From Bacteroidales bacterium UBA4912 (GTDB lineage: Bacteria > Bacteroidota > Bacteroidia > Bacteroidales > Dysgonomonadaceae), in NCBI GenBank assembly GCA_002398875.1, contig DHCC01000041.1, positions 57,983 through 100,233 of the forward strand: 42,251 nt of DNA, written 5' to 3'. Below are positions 15,649-24,657 of this stretch, piece by piece. Each line of letters begins with the position of its first letter. Within the stretch, counting starts at the first letter, position 1. Both the position numbers and the translations under genes were made by a program. The notes beneath the pieces are model-generated. The model did no database searches. It worked only from the letters and a program-made list of their open reading frames with translations, and was not told where the DNA came from.

Positions 15649-16968
15649 ATGTGTAAAACAGTAGTCACATACATACAAATTATACTTTTCTCTGCAATTG
15701 CAGTTGCGCAGGAACCTGTTACACTGGACAGGGCAATAAATTATGCAATGGAGCATTCTCCTGTAATGAGTGTCAATAAAATGAAGCTTGAAGAATCTTC
15801 TATACAGGTAGAAGAGAGCAGGTTGCAGTACATCCCCGACATATATCTGTCAGGTGATTTAAGGAGGAACCTTATTATTCCGGCAACACCTGTACCAGCA
15901 AATGTTTTCGACTCTTCTGCAGCTGAAGGTGAATTGATGTACCTTAAATTCAATACAAAGTGGAACTCATCAGCGGGCATTAATCTGAAATATGACCTGT
16001 TTAATCCTGAAAAAGTAAACAGTGTCGCACAGCAACAACATCAGTTGAGAATTCAGGAATATGATACTGAAATATCCGAAGCAGATTTAAGGGAAAGGGT
16101 GGCTCTTGCGTATGCAGACTGCGTTATTGCTAAGGAGCAGATGAAACTACTGAAAGAGGATCTTGCTTATTACGAGGAGCTCATGAATAATGCCAATCAG
16201 CTTTTTATGAAAGAGAAGATTGGACTATCTGAAAAGAATGATGCACACAGAGCTTATAATGAATCGATAGCTGCATACATCGAAGCTGAAAAGATAACAG
16301 GGGACACGAAAGCAGAATTACTTTACCTGATTGGTATGGATGTGACAACTGAAAACGTTGAGACTCTTACTTTAAGTGAAGATATCCCGGCACTGCTGCA
16401 AAAGATGGAAAAGGAAGTTTTGACTAATAATTCTGTTAACGTCTTAGAGATAATGCGCCAACAAGAGGTGACTGATCTTGCAGCACTCAAAGTGAAGTCG
16501 GCACGATTGAAATATGCACCTACCCTTTCGCTTAACGGGTATTACGGAACCAACTACTACAATAATGAGCTATCTCTTTTCAACAACAGATTCTGGAGAG
16601 GGAACAGTTATATAGGTCTTTCGCTGATGATGCCCATTACCAAATCGCTCAACACCTCAAAAGAGGTGTCACGACTACGTTTGCAACAGCGAATGGAGGC
16701 TGAAAACCTTCGTGACATTCGTAATAAACTTGAGAAGGATCGACTGAACGAACTTTCACTCCTACAAGTGAGACAGGAGAACTACAAACTGAGTAGGGAA
16801 AACTGGGAACTGAGCCATCAGAACTCAAAAGCAGTGCAGTTGCAATATGAAAAGGGGTATATAAAGCAATCAGAACTGCTAAACGAACAACAAAAGATAA
16901 AGCAAAGCAGATACAGTTTTCTGCAGGCAGCTTATGATCTGTTCAACAGTCTGATTTCCATAAATTAA
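15649..16968 (+). CDS. TolC-family outer membrane efflux protein
   Basis: A 439-residue outer-membrane channel protein with a signal peptide (ending near AVAQ) and two repeats of the OEP fold: long amphipathic helices (LDRAINYAMEHSPVM ... RERVALAYADCVIAKEQM; and ARLKYAPTLSLNGYYG ... LRDIRNKLEKDRLNEL) around predicted beta segments. The YxPxLSLNGYYG motif of the second repeat is typical. It follows the permease gene by 20 nt, completing an ATPase-adaptor-permease-channel set. Confidence 0.9.
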   Translation: MCKTVVTYIQIILFSAIAVAQEPVTLDRAINYAMEHSPVMSVNKMKLEESSIQVEESRLQYIPDIYLSGDLRRNLIIPATPVPANVFDSSAAEGELMYLKFNTKWNSSAGINLKYDLFNPEKVNSVAQQQHQLRIQEYDTEISEADLRERVALAYADCVIAKEQMKLLKEDLAYYEELMNNANQLFMKEKIGLSEKNDAHRAYNESIAAYIEAEKITGDTKAELLYLIGMDVTTENVETLTLSEDIPALLQKMEKEVLTNNSVNVLEIMRQQEVTDLAALKVKSARLKYAPTLSLNGYYGTNYYNNELSLFNNRFWRGNSYIGLSLMMPITKSLNTSKEVSRLRLQQRMEAENLRDIRNKLEKDRLNELSLLQVRQENYKLSRENWELSHQNSKAVQLQYEKGYIKQSELLNEQQKIKQSRYSFLQAAYDLFNSLISIN

Positions 16969-16982
16969 AGCTTACTCTTTCT

Positions 16983-17029
16983 GGTTAATATAAAGTTGTT
17001 ATATTAAATTACACACAACTTATATTACC
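16983..17029. terminator. Possible bidirectional terminator between convergent genes
   Basis: Arms 16983-16998 and 17016-17029 pair over their length with two single-base bulges (GGTTAATATAAAGTTG against CAACTTATATTACC), with a 17-nt loop. It lies between the tolC-like stop (16968) and overlaps the stop of the metallopeptidase gene (17025). There is no strong T run, so the call is tentative. Confidence 0.45.
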
Positions 17030-19088
17030 TATTTAATTTAAGCAATGCCTCATCTGTCGCATTAAGTAATGGCTCAATAGAAATAGATGATCCAACAGCA
17101 TTTCTCATCCATAGCTGAGGTATTATTCTACCCTGAGTATATATACGATCAACCTCTTCGGCAATATTCTTTCCTTTAACCTGTTGCTCAATCTGGAAGT
17201 CGATCAGATGCCCCATTGGGTAGTTGGGCAGATAAAGCGGATAGTCAATCATGTGAGAATAGATGCCAAGCAGTATCTCATCTTCTCCGCCGATAATGTC
17301 TGCATAGTACTCATTCCATACACCTTTGGCAATAGATATCACTGCCTCTTTCAACTGTGCCGGTGTAGCATCAGGATTAGCATAAAGCCACTCCCACACC
17401 TGGATATCGACTAGTGATACGCCCATAATCTCATAACTTGACCAAAAATTGTCAAGTGCCAGATAATACTCATCGTCAGGATTGGGATTTTGTAAGCCAA
17501 GCAATTCCAGGTCACGCTTTTGGAAGAGGAATGCAACTGCTTCTGTAAATGAAGTATTAGGTACACCGTTTAGCACATAATAATCTACATCATTCATGGT
17601 TATAGTCTGCTCTACATTATGACCAAACTCATGGACTGCAATATTATAACCCTTGTAATCCATACCGTTATCACCTATCCTGGTGCGCAGTCTCGAAACA
17701 TCATTCCGCATAGCTGCACCCCAGGCATGGCCTGCACCGCGTGAAGCATCAACTGTTACAAGTGAAGATATCTCATTTGCCTTTTCAGGTGTCCACCCAA
17801 GCTTAACTAATATATTCGGCAGATCTTTCTCAAGTGCCTCAGCATTTGGATATTTGGCTGAAGTAAAGTCTGTCAGTTTATCTTCAGAAAGAGCTTCACC
17901 TGCACTAAATCCGTTATACCAAATATCAAAGGGCTCTAACTTTCGACCAAGTCTGGATTCAATAAATGCTGCAACTTCTTTCACCTGAGGTGATGAAATC
18001 AACCCTTTAAACAGCTCTTCAACATCCTTTTGCGTTATCTCCATTGTGCCGTTAAATGCACGGTCGAGTTGCGTCGGATAATGAGATGAATATGGATCCA
18101 GTTTTCTCATTACATGAAAGTTCTTCAGGAATACCTCATATCTCCTCAAATCCTCAGCAGGGGAATCAACAACTTCATTATCTCTTATTTCGTTTGAATA
18201 TGGATTCCAAGTAAACGCATCATTATTAATCACATTCAATGGAATAGTCTGATCAACAATACGCTTCATCACCTGATAAATCATACGTTGTTTTTCCAGA
18301 CCCTTCTCATGATCAGCATAATTTGATTTAAGCTCATCACGCAATCCCCAGTGAGAAATCAGTTTCATTCCGTCGGGGAACAATTGTTCTCCCGCTTCAT
18401 TCCGCAGCATATCCATACTGATATTATAATCTGAGATATAAGCATCAGCCTCAGTAAGTGTTTTCGATATTTCCTGCTGAATTGTTGCAGGTACTCTTGT
18501 TGTAAACCAGTCACCCATACGCGCATAAGCCCACTCTTTGCGACTCCAGTTTTCTCCAAGCTCAGTTTTCTCATCAAGTGAATAAAAGGGGAAGTTGAGT
18601 GCAGTCAGAAATGCAATTTTATTTGCATACATATCATCATTTATGTGTGCTGATGCATCGTAACTGCCAAACATCATGTCAACTGGTGTAATATCGGGAC
18701 CAACCAGCTGAATAGGCATTTTCAGTTCTACATCCATTTTGTGGTAATAACCATATATCACTTCAAAATTCTTTTCAAGTGTATTAAAGAGAGTAGTCAA
18801 ATCTGCAGCATCGCCCACAAAAGAGGTTTTGCAAAAATCAGCAAAATCATCCGCTGTTCCGTCTGACTCTCGCCAAAGCGCGGCAACTTGTTTCACTCCT
18901 CTTTCAATTCTGAAAGCGTTCTCTTCTCCAAATAAATCTTTCAGTTCTGTTATTACTTTTTCAGCATTTGAATCTGATATAAAACCTACTCCTGCTCCTT
19001 GCATATCATTACTGTTTGCTTTATCTGTGTTACATGCCATAAATCCTAATATTAATGAGGATAAGACAATTAATAATAAATCTTTCAT
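17025..19088 (-). CDS. Large lipoprotein zinc metallopeptidase (HEFGH, gluzincin-like)
   Basis: A 687-residue protein with a lipoprotein signal (lipobox GFMAC, Cys19), probably anchored in the outer membrane or periplasm. The zinc motif is HEFGH (486-490) in NIAVHEFGHNVEQ, with a candidate third ligand Glu516 in SFTEAVAF 26 residues after it, the spacing of M2/M3-like gluzincins. The C-terminal PNYPMGHLIDFQIEQQ segment resembles the substrate-cleft helices of that group. I do not recognise a named family; it is too divergent for M3 by eye. It stands alone. A dipeptidyl- or oligopeptidase role is inferred. Confidence 0.75.
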   Translation of the reverse strand: MKDLLLIVLSSLILGFMACNTDKANSNDMQGAGVGFISDSNAEKVITELKDLFGEENAFRIERGVKQVAALWRESDGTADDFADFCKTSFVGDAADLTTLFNTLEKNFEVIYGYYHKMDVELKMPIQLVGPDITPVDMMFGSYDASAHINDDMYANKIAFLTALNFPFYSLDEKTELGENWSRKEWAYARMGDWFTTRVPATIQQEISKTLTEADAYISDYNISMDMLRNEAGEQLFPDGMKLISHWGLRDELKSNYADHEKGLEKQRMIYQVMKRIVDQTIPLNVINNDAFTWNPYSNEIRDNEVVDSPAEDLRRYEVFLKNFHVMRKLDPYSSHYPTQLDRAFNGTMEITQKDVEELFKGLISSPQVKEVAAFIESRLGRKLEPFDIWYNGFSAGEALSEDKLTDFTSAKYPNAEALEKDLPNILVKLGWTPEKANEISSLVTVDASRGAGHAWGAAMRNDVSRLRTRIGDNGMDYKGYNIAVHEFGHNVEQTITMNDVDYYVLNGVPNTSFTEAVAFLFQKRDLELLGLQNPNPDDEYYLALDNFWSSYEIMGVSLVDIQVWEWLYANPDATPAQLKEAVISIAKGVWNEYYADIIGGEDEILLGIYSHMIDYPLYLPNYPMGHLIDFQIEQQVKGKNIAEEVDRIYTQGRIIPQLWMRNAVGSSISIEPLLNATDEALLKLNR

Positions 19089-19120
19089 TCTGTTACGTGA
19101 TTATATTTTCTTAATATCTG

Positions 19121-19128
19121 CAAATTTA
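19121..19128 (-). promoter_or_regulatory. Putative -7 element for the metallopeptidase gene
   Basis: The minus strand reads TAAATTTG (TAnnTTTG), 32 nt upstream of the start codon at 19088. No -33 element is evident. Confidence 0.4.
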
Positions 19129-19181
19129 ATATTGTTAAATTGATAATTGAAGAAAAAGAAATAAAAAACAGGGAATAATTA

Positions 19182-19189
19182 TATCTTTG
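19182..19189 (+). promoter_or_regulatory. Putative -7 element for the S26B/nucleotidyltransferase pair
   Basis: TATCTTTG (TAnnTTTG) ends 21 nt before the start codon at 19211, giving a short leader. It is divergent from the metallopeptidase promoter, about 55 bp away. Confidence 0.5.
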
Positions 19190-19210
19190 AGGATCACTAA
19201 TTGTTTTTAA

Positions 19211-19663
19211 ATGGGACAGCTGATTATTCCAAACGAAATTTTCTTCTCTCATATCATGGAAGAGATAACCGCCGGGAACAGCGTGAGGATACCGTCTAAA
19301 GGAAACAGTATGCTTCCATTTATTAAACCTACAAAAGATGAGATCGAATTAAGCCCGCTTAATGAAAACTCAATCAGCGTGGGAAATATTGTTTTGGCTA
19401 AGACTGCGGATAACGGGTATGTTGTTCACAGGATTGAGAAAGCTGAACCGCTAAAGATTACCTTACGTGGTGACGGAAATTTAACAGTTCGCGAAACTTG
19501 CAATGCAAGCTCAATTTTTGCTGAAGTAACCTGCATTTACAGGGGTAACAAAGTGATAAAAAAAACCAGTATAATATGGAAGTTTGCAAAATCCTGTTGG
19601 TTCTCATCACCGCTACTGCGTAGGATTTATCTTGGAATATACCGAAGAATTAAGAGATTATAA
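19211..19663 (+). CDS. S24/S26-family peptidase with ER-type (Ser-His) active site
   Basis: A 150-residue protein with the signal-peptidase fold signature. The nucleophile motif is SKGNSMLPF (Ser33), followed by GNIVLAK, then YVVHRIE (His73) and LRGDGN (Asp88). The HRI motif in place of the Lys-containing box of bacterial LepB is the Sec11/archaeal S26B pattern, where His replaces Lys. There is no N-terminal membrane anchor; a short hydrophobic/basic C-terminus (SIIWKFAKSCWFSSPLL...) might associate with membrane. Only 8 nt separate it from a nucleotidyltransferase-family gene. Such pairs often occur near RiPP-type loci, so a maturation protease is possible but unproven. Confidence 0.75.
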   Translation: MGQLIIPNEIFFSHIMEEITAGNSVRIPSKGNSMLPFIKPTKDEIELSPLNENSISVGNIVLAKTADNGYVVHRIEKAEPLKITLRGDGNLTVRETCNASSIFAEVTCIYRGNKVIKKTSIIWKFAKSCWFSSPLLRRIYLGIYRRIKRL

Positions 19664-19671
19664 AAATCTAT

Positions 19672-20808
19672 ATGAATAACCCTGCCAATCCCCTTTTTCT
19701 TGAACTAATTCGTTCTGCTATATGGAACAGAAAGGCTGATGAGAATCTCTTTAACGATGTAAATGAATCGGTCTGGAAAGAAATTATAGTTTTTGCAGAA
19801 TCACAATCGGTAAGTGCACTCATTTATGATGGCATCTTAACACTGCCGAAATCAGTCTGGCCTGACAAAAAAACAGTCTACAAGCTTTTTCTTCAAACGG
19901 AAATAATTGAAAAAAGGAATCAGAAGTTTATAGATGAACTTAAAAGTATTTCTGCTGAATACAGTAAAATCAACTGCCAGTTTATACTACTTAAGGGTCA
20001 GGGAAACGGTTCACTATACCCTAATCCTTCACATCGCAGTCCGGGAGACATTGATCTTTATTTATACCGTAAGGACGACTACCTGAAAGCTAATAGATGG
20101 GCAGTATCCAATGGATTTAAACTGGAGGATGAAAACATTCATCACCAAGGATTTGAATACCACGACATACATATAGAGAATCACAAGAATATCTGTTTCT
20201 TCGGAATAAAAAAATATGACAGACTGATTGATGAAAAAATTAAGGATATCATTCAAAAGAATATGTTCGAAAAGATCGATCTGGATGGATTAAGGGTTAA
20301 AATACTTCCTGTTGAACTAAATGCATTTTATATTTTCTATCACCTTTTCCATCATTTCATTCATTTAGGTATTGGAATGAGGCAACTGTGCGACTGGACT
20401 CTGTTTATGAAAACTTATTCCGCTGATATAAACAGTAAAAGCTTCAACGAATTGGTTGATTCTTTTGATTTAACCTACGCTATGAAATCATTTGCATCAT
20501 TTACTGTTAAGTACTTAGGGGCAAAACCAGAATACTTTCCATTCGAGACAGATATTAATAATAAATATGTGGATATCATTTTAGAAGATGTTTTCAGTGG
20601 AGGCAATTTTGGCTATGATCTATTTAAAAAGAGAACCTTTCACAGCGAACTGCACAGGAAATGGTACTCTTTCAGGTTCTCAACAAAAAGGATTGTTAAA
20701 ATTGCCGATTTGGCACCTGAACATATAAAACCTTTACCATTTATAAAGTTGAATACGAATCTTAGATTGCTCGTAAATACCATAAAGAATAATATTAGAT
20801 CGGTATAA
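19672..20808 (+). CDS. Nucleotidyltransferase family protein (PF14907-type)
   Basis: A 378-residue protein with the NTP_transf_5 core: FILLKGQGNGSLYPNP followed by HRSPGDIDLYL, which contains the G-x-D-x-D metal site (Asp126, Asp128) and Lys108. Downstream are helical segments and FYIFYHLFHHFIHLGIGMRQLCDW, a region conserved in this family. Members are found in lasso-peptide and related clusters and in surface-polysaccharide loci; the acceptor is unknown. It is co-transcribed with the S26B-like peptidase. No PqqD-like gene or precursor peptide was seen beside it. Confidence 0.78.
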   Translation: MNNPANPLFLELIRSAIWNRKADENLFNDVNESVWKEIIVFAESQSVSALIYDGILTLPKSVWPDKKTVYKLFLQTEIIEKRNQKFIDELKSISAEYSKINCQFILLKGQGNGSLYPNPSHRSPGDIDLYLYRKDDYLKANRWAVSNGFKLEDENIHHQGFEYHDIHIENHKNICFFGIKKYDRLIDEKIKDIIQKNMFEKIDLDGLRVKILPVELNAFYIFYHLFHHFIHLGIGMRQLCDWTLFMKTYSADINSKSFNELVDSFDLTYAMKSFASFTVKYLGAKPEYFPFETDINNKYVDIILEDVFSGGNFGYDLFKKRTFHSELHRKWYSFRFSTKRIVKIADLAPEHIKPLPFIKLNTNLRLLVNTIKNNIRSV

Positions 20809-20846
20809 CATTACTCTTATAAAATCCTTATTTAAAAGGAGAACAT

Positions 20847-20901
20847 AAGACCGAGTTAAGGACGAGATAAGAGTCAAGTAAGAGTAAAATCAGGACGATA
20901 C
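20847..20901 (+). repeat. Degenerate 11-bp tandem array, five units
   Basis: Units are AAGACCGAGTT, AAGGACGAGAT, AAGAGTCAAGT, AAGAGTAAAAT and CAGGACGATAC, starting at 20847, 20858, 20869, 20880 and 20891. Upstream, ACTCTTAT (20814-20821) can pair with ATAAGAGT (20867-20874). The array lies in the 197-bp gap between the nucleotidyltransferase gene and the oxidoreductase gene, where no clear TAnnTTTG promoter was found. Confidence 0.6.
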
Positions 20902-21005
20902 AGTCTAATTTTACTTTAAACAATTTAACCATACAGCATGTTTATCTATTTAAGTAGTTCTCTGCAGAACCGCCTCAAAATTAACTTAACTAAATCAATT
21001 AAAAT

Positions 21006-22304
21006 ATGAACAGAAGGAAATTCATTAAAAACTCATCACTTGCCACTGTCGCAATGGCTTCCGGATTAAACACTTACGGACTTGCCGCACCTCGCACTTC
21101 CCAAAAAAGGGTATTAAGATTTGGTCTTGTAGGTAGTGGGTGGTACGGTATGGTAATCGCGAAAGCAGCACTTAAGGCAGGAGATGTGGTGATTTCTGCA
21201 GTGGCGGATATAGACAGCGAACACCTTAGCAGTAGTATTACGGAACTCACCTCGCTTCAAGGGAATAGTCCACAAGGGTTTAAAGATTACAAGCAGTTGC
21301 TAAACTTAACGGATCTGGACGGAGTGATGATTGGAACGCCTCCTCACTGGCACGCACTTCAATTTATTGCTGCATGTGAAAAAGGGCTGCCTATCTATTG
21401 TGAAAAACCGCTTGCTTATGATGTTGACGAAGGAAAAGCAATGGTGGAAGCGGCTAAAAAAGCAGGGAATATTGTTCAGATTGGTTTTCAACGAAGACAA
21501 AACCGGGCTTTTAAAATGGCTAAAGAGCTAATAAGGGGTGGAAAAATTGGAGAGATCCACCAAATAGGAGCTCAAATACATTACAATCCGTCAACAGGAG
21601 ACACTACCCTTCAGGATCCACCTGCATCACTCGACTGGGATAAATGGTGCGGACCGGCTCCTAAACTGCCTTACAGTCCGGCTATCGGTCATAATACATG
21701 GCGACTCGAAAAAGAGTATGGGAACGGACATCTTGTTGATTGGGGAATTCACAATATTGATATCATCCGCACAATAATGGATTTTGATATGCCTAAAACA
21801 ATACACGCCACCGGTGGAATTTATAAATTGAAAGGTAAGATCACTACACCGGACACACTGACAGCAACAATGCAGTTTAATGGCATTCCGATAATTTGGC
21901 AACACAGGCTTTGGGGAACAGGCGATATAGATCCTCAGTTTAATAACGGAGTTTTCTTTTATGGAGAAAACGGTACTCTGTTTGCTTCTGATAACCGACT
22001 GGTAGTGAAACCCAACAATCGTGAAGAAGAACAGGAAGTTATTGAAATACCTACACCTGACATGCAGGATAATCATGTTGCAGAATTTGTAAATGCTGTG
22101 AGAACAAAGAATAAAAATCTTATTAGCTGCACCATCGAAGATGGCTTCAAATCTACAGCAGCAGTGCAGCTCAGTATGATTGCTTATGAAACCGGTGAAA
22201 AGCTGGTATGGGATAATCAGAAAGGGAGCATTTCAAATAATACAGAAGCAGCTAAATTGCTTGCAAGACCATACAGACAAGGATATAACAGACCGAAGAT
22301 ATGA
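21006..22304 (+). CDS. Gfo/Idh/MocA family oxidoreductase, Tat-exported
   Basis: A 432-residue NAD(P)-dependent sugar oxidoreductase. The N-terminus has a twin-arginine signal (MNRRKFIKNSSLATVAMASG). The Rossmann motif is FGLVGSGWYG, followed by GVMIGTPPHWHALQF and the catalytic-Lys motif YCEKPLAYD. The C-terminal Gfo/Idh domain includes LVDWGIHNIDIIRTIMDF, with the substrate His. Tat export means it folds with its cofactor in the cytoplasm before translocation. It overlaps the following SMP-30-type lactonase gene by 4 bp (ATGA), suggesting successive oxidation of a sugar and lactone hydrolysis in the periplasm. The sugar is unknown. Confidence 0.9.
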   Translation: MNRRKFIKNSSLATVAMASGLNTYGLAAPRTSQKRVLRFGLVGSGWYGMVIAKAALKAGDVVISAVADIDSEHLSSSITELTSLQGNSPQGFKDYKQLLNLTDLDGVMIGTPPHWHALQFIAACEKGLPIYCEKPLAYDVDEGKAMVEAAKKAGNIVQIGFQRRQNRAFKMAKELIRGGKIGEIHQIGAQIHYNPSTGDTTLQDPPASLDWDKWCGPAPKLPYSPAIGHNTWRLEKEYGNGHLVDWGIHNIDIIRTIMDFDMPKTIHATGGIYKLKGKITTPDTLTATMQFNGIPIIWQHRLWGTGDIDPQFNNGVFFYGENGTLFASDNRLVVKPNNREEEQEVIEIPTPDMQDNHVAEFVNAVRTKNKNLISCTIEDGFKSTAAVQLSMIAYETGEKLVWDNQKGSISNNTEAAKLLARPYRQGYNRPKI

Positions 22305-23182
22305 AGACACTTTTATCAACTATTTTATTAACAATGACTTTTTCAATACACGGACAACAAATAAATTTGATTGCAGAAGACGCAGTAATCGAAAAATTGG
22401 GTACCGGTTATTCTTTTACTGAAGGACCTGCTGTTGCCCCTGATGGCAAGGTTTATTTCACTGATCAGCCTAATGATCGAATTTATGTGTGGGATGAAAA
22501 TGAGGATATAAGTTTATGGCTTGAAGGTACAGAAAGGTCTAACGGAATGTACTTTAATAATGACAATCAGCTGATTGCATGTGCCGATTTGCACAACAGG
22601 CTGGTTGCATTTAATAAAGAAAAAAGCATGGAGGTACTTTTTGAAGATTACGAAGGTAAGCATCTTAACGGTCCAAACGATGTGTGGGTAGCTCCTGACG
22701 GAGGTATGTATTTTACCGACCCATATTATCACAGAAACTACTGGAAAGAGGGGCATACTGAAAAACAGGATTCAAGAGGAGTATATTATCTCTCTACTGA
22801 TGGTTCAGTAAGCCGTGTTGTAGATGATTACATACAGCCAAACGGGCTTATAGGCACTCCTGACGGTAAATATTTGTATATTGCAGATATTAATGACCGC
22901 AAGATCTGGAAATATGATATTGATGCCGACGGAATGCTAAGCAATAAGACCTTTTTTGCACCGGAAGGCTCTGACGGTATGACAATTGATGATAAGGGAA
23001 ACATTTATCTGACTATGGGAAAATTGTGGATTTATTCTCCTGAGGGTAAACTGATTCAGGAGATTGAATTTCCTGAAAGTCCTTCAAATGTATGCTTTGG
23101 AGGAAAAGAGAGAGACACCCTTTTTGTTACTGCACGAACATCTGTTTATAGTCTGAAAATGAATGTAAAGGGAGTACAGTAG
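22301..23182 (+). CDS. SMP-30/gluconolactonase/LRE family protein
   Basis: A 293-residue six-bladed beta-propeller hydrolase with a signal peptide (ending near SIHGQ). Conserved features are FTEGPAVAPDGKVYFTD (metal Glu), GPNDVWVAPDGGMYFTDPYY (metal Asn), QPNGLIGTPDGKYLYIAD (metal Asn) and EGSDGMTIDDKGNIYL (metal Asp). It should open a sugar lactone, most likely the product of the upstream oxidoreductase, with which it overlaps by 4 bp. Confidence 0.9.
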   Translation: MKTLLSTILLTMTFSIHGQQINLIAEDAVIEKLGTGYSFTEGPAVAPDGKVYFTDQPNDRIYVWDENEDISLWLEGTERSNGMYFNNDNQLIACADLHNRLVAFNKEKSMEVLFEDYEGKHLNGPNDVWVAPDGGMYFTDPYYHRNYWKEGHTEKQDSRGVYYLSTDGSVSRVVDDYIQPNGLIGTPDGKYLYIADINDRKIWKYDIDADGMLSNKTFFAPEGSDGMTIDDKGNIYLTMGKLWIYSPEGKLIQEIEFPESPSNVCFGGKERDTLFVTARTSVYSLKMNVKGVQ

Positions 23183-23283
23183 GCTAAGAAGTTTTAATCA
23201 TCAATTTAAAAAAAAATGATAAAGAGCAAATTAAAATAATCAGAATTAATAGATTAATATACACAACAGGTAAACAATAAAAC

Positions 23284-24657
23284 ATGAACGAAATCAATAA
23301 GTATGTAAAGACCAATGAAAAGCGTTTTCTGGACGAACTTTTCGAACTTATACGCATTCCTTCAATCTCTTCACTGCCGGAGCACAAAGAAGATATGTAT
23401 CGTGCTGCAGAAAAATGGAAAGAGATACTACTGGCTGCCGGGGCAGACAGGGCCGAAGTTATGGAGACCGAAGGTAATCCTGTAACTTACGGCGAAAAGA
23501 TCATTGATCCAAAGGCACCTACCGTGATGGTTTATGCTCATACGGATGTGATGCCAGTTGACCCGATAGAAAAGTGGAAAACAGATCCTTTTGAGCCGTT
23601 AGTTAAAGACGGGAAGATATGGGCTCGCGGTGCTGATGATGATAAAGGGCAGTCGTTCATGCATGCTAAAGCATTTGAATATCTGGTAAAATCAGGAAAG
23701 CTTGAATGCAATGTGAAATTTCTGATTGAAGGAGAAGAGGAGATAGGTTCTCCCAATCTGCCAAAGTTCTGCAAGAAGCATAAAAAGATGCTGCAGGCTG
23801 ATATAATCTTAGTATCTGACACATCGATGATTGCACCGGATGTGCCATCTATTACAACAGGACTAAGGGGTTTAGCCTATTGGCAGGTTGAGGTAACAGG
23901 GCCTAACGTAGATCTACATTCAGGATTATTCGGTGGTGCTGTAGCCAATCCCATCAATGTGTTAGCCAAAATGATAGCACAGACTATGGATGATGACGGC
24001 AGGATATTAATCCCCGGATTTTATGATGACGTAGTTGAAGTGTCTGAGAAAGAGCGCAAAAAAATGGCAAAAGCACCTTTTTCACTTAAAGATTACAAGA
24101 AATCACTTGAGGTGAAAGAGGTCTTCGGAGAGAAAGGTTATACAACTAACGAGAGAACAGGAATAAGACCTACTTTTGATGTATGCGGCATCTGGGGCGG
24201 TTATACAGGCGAAGGAGCAAAAACTGTACTCCCATCCAAAGCTTATGCCAAGATCAGCACCAGATTGGTGCCCAATCAAGATCACAACAAGATAGCAAAA
24301 ATGTTTGTGGATTATTTTGAATCCATCGCGCCTAAGTCTGTTAAGGTGAAGGTTGAATACCTGCATGGGGGACCTTCTTATGTTTGTCCTATTGACCTTC
24401 CTGCATACAAAGCAGCAGAAAAAGCGTTCAAAGATGTATATGGAAAAGATCCTGTACCTGTACGCTCTGGAGGAAGTATACCCATCATTGCCACTTTTGA
24501 AGAAGTTTTGGGTATCAAGTCTGTGCTAATGGGTTTTGGTTTGGGATCGGATGCAATCCATTCACCAAATGAAAATTTCCCACTTGAGCAATTTTATAAT
24601 GGTATCAGAACAATACCTCTATTTTACAAATACTTTGCAGAAGAAATGAAAAAATGA
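23284..24657 (+). CDS. M20-family dipeptidase/peptidase
   Basis: A 457-residue zinc-dependent peptidase. The first metal motif is YAHTDVMPVD (His86, Asp88), followed by ARGADDDKGQ (bridging Asp119), the catalytic EGEEEIGS (149-156) and LVSDTSM (metal Asp). The inserted dimerisation domain contains VDLHSGLFGGAV with the typical His. The late segment GGSIPI and the final AIHSPNENFPLEQF supply the last His. No signal peptide, so it is cytoplasmic, cleaving dipeptides or similar for nutrition. It overlaps the next small gene by 4 bp. Confidence 0.93.
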   Translation: MNEINKYVKTNEKRFLDELFELIRIPSISSLPEHKEDMYRAAEKWKEILLAAGADRAEVMETEGNPVTYGEKIIDPKAPTVMVYAHTDVMPVDPIEKWKTDPFEPLVKDGKIWARGADDDKGQSFMHAKAFEYLVKSGKLECNVKFLIEGEEEIGSPNLPKFCKKHKKMLQADIILVSDTSMIAPDVPSITTGLRGLAYWQVEVTGPNVDLHSGLFGGAVANPINVLAKMIAQTMDDDGRILIPGFYDDVVEVSEKERKKMAKAPFSLKDYKKSLEVKEVFGEKGYTTNERTGIRPTFDVCGIWGGYTGEGAKTVLPSKAYAKISTRLVPNQDHNKIAKMFVDYFESIAPKSVKVKVEYLHGGPSYVCPIDLPAYKAAEKAFKDVYGKDPVPVRSGGSIPIIATFEEVLGIKSVLMGFGLGSDAIHSPNENFPLEQFYNGIRTIPLFYKYFAEEMKK

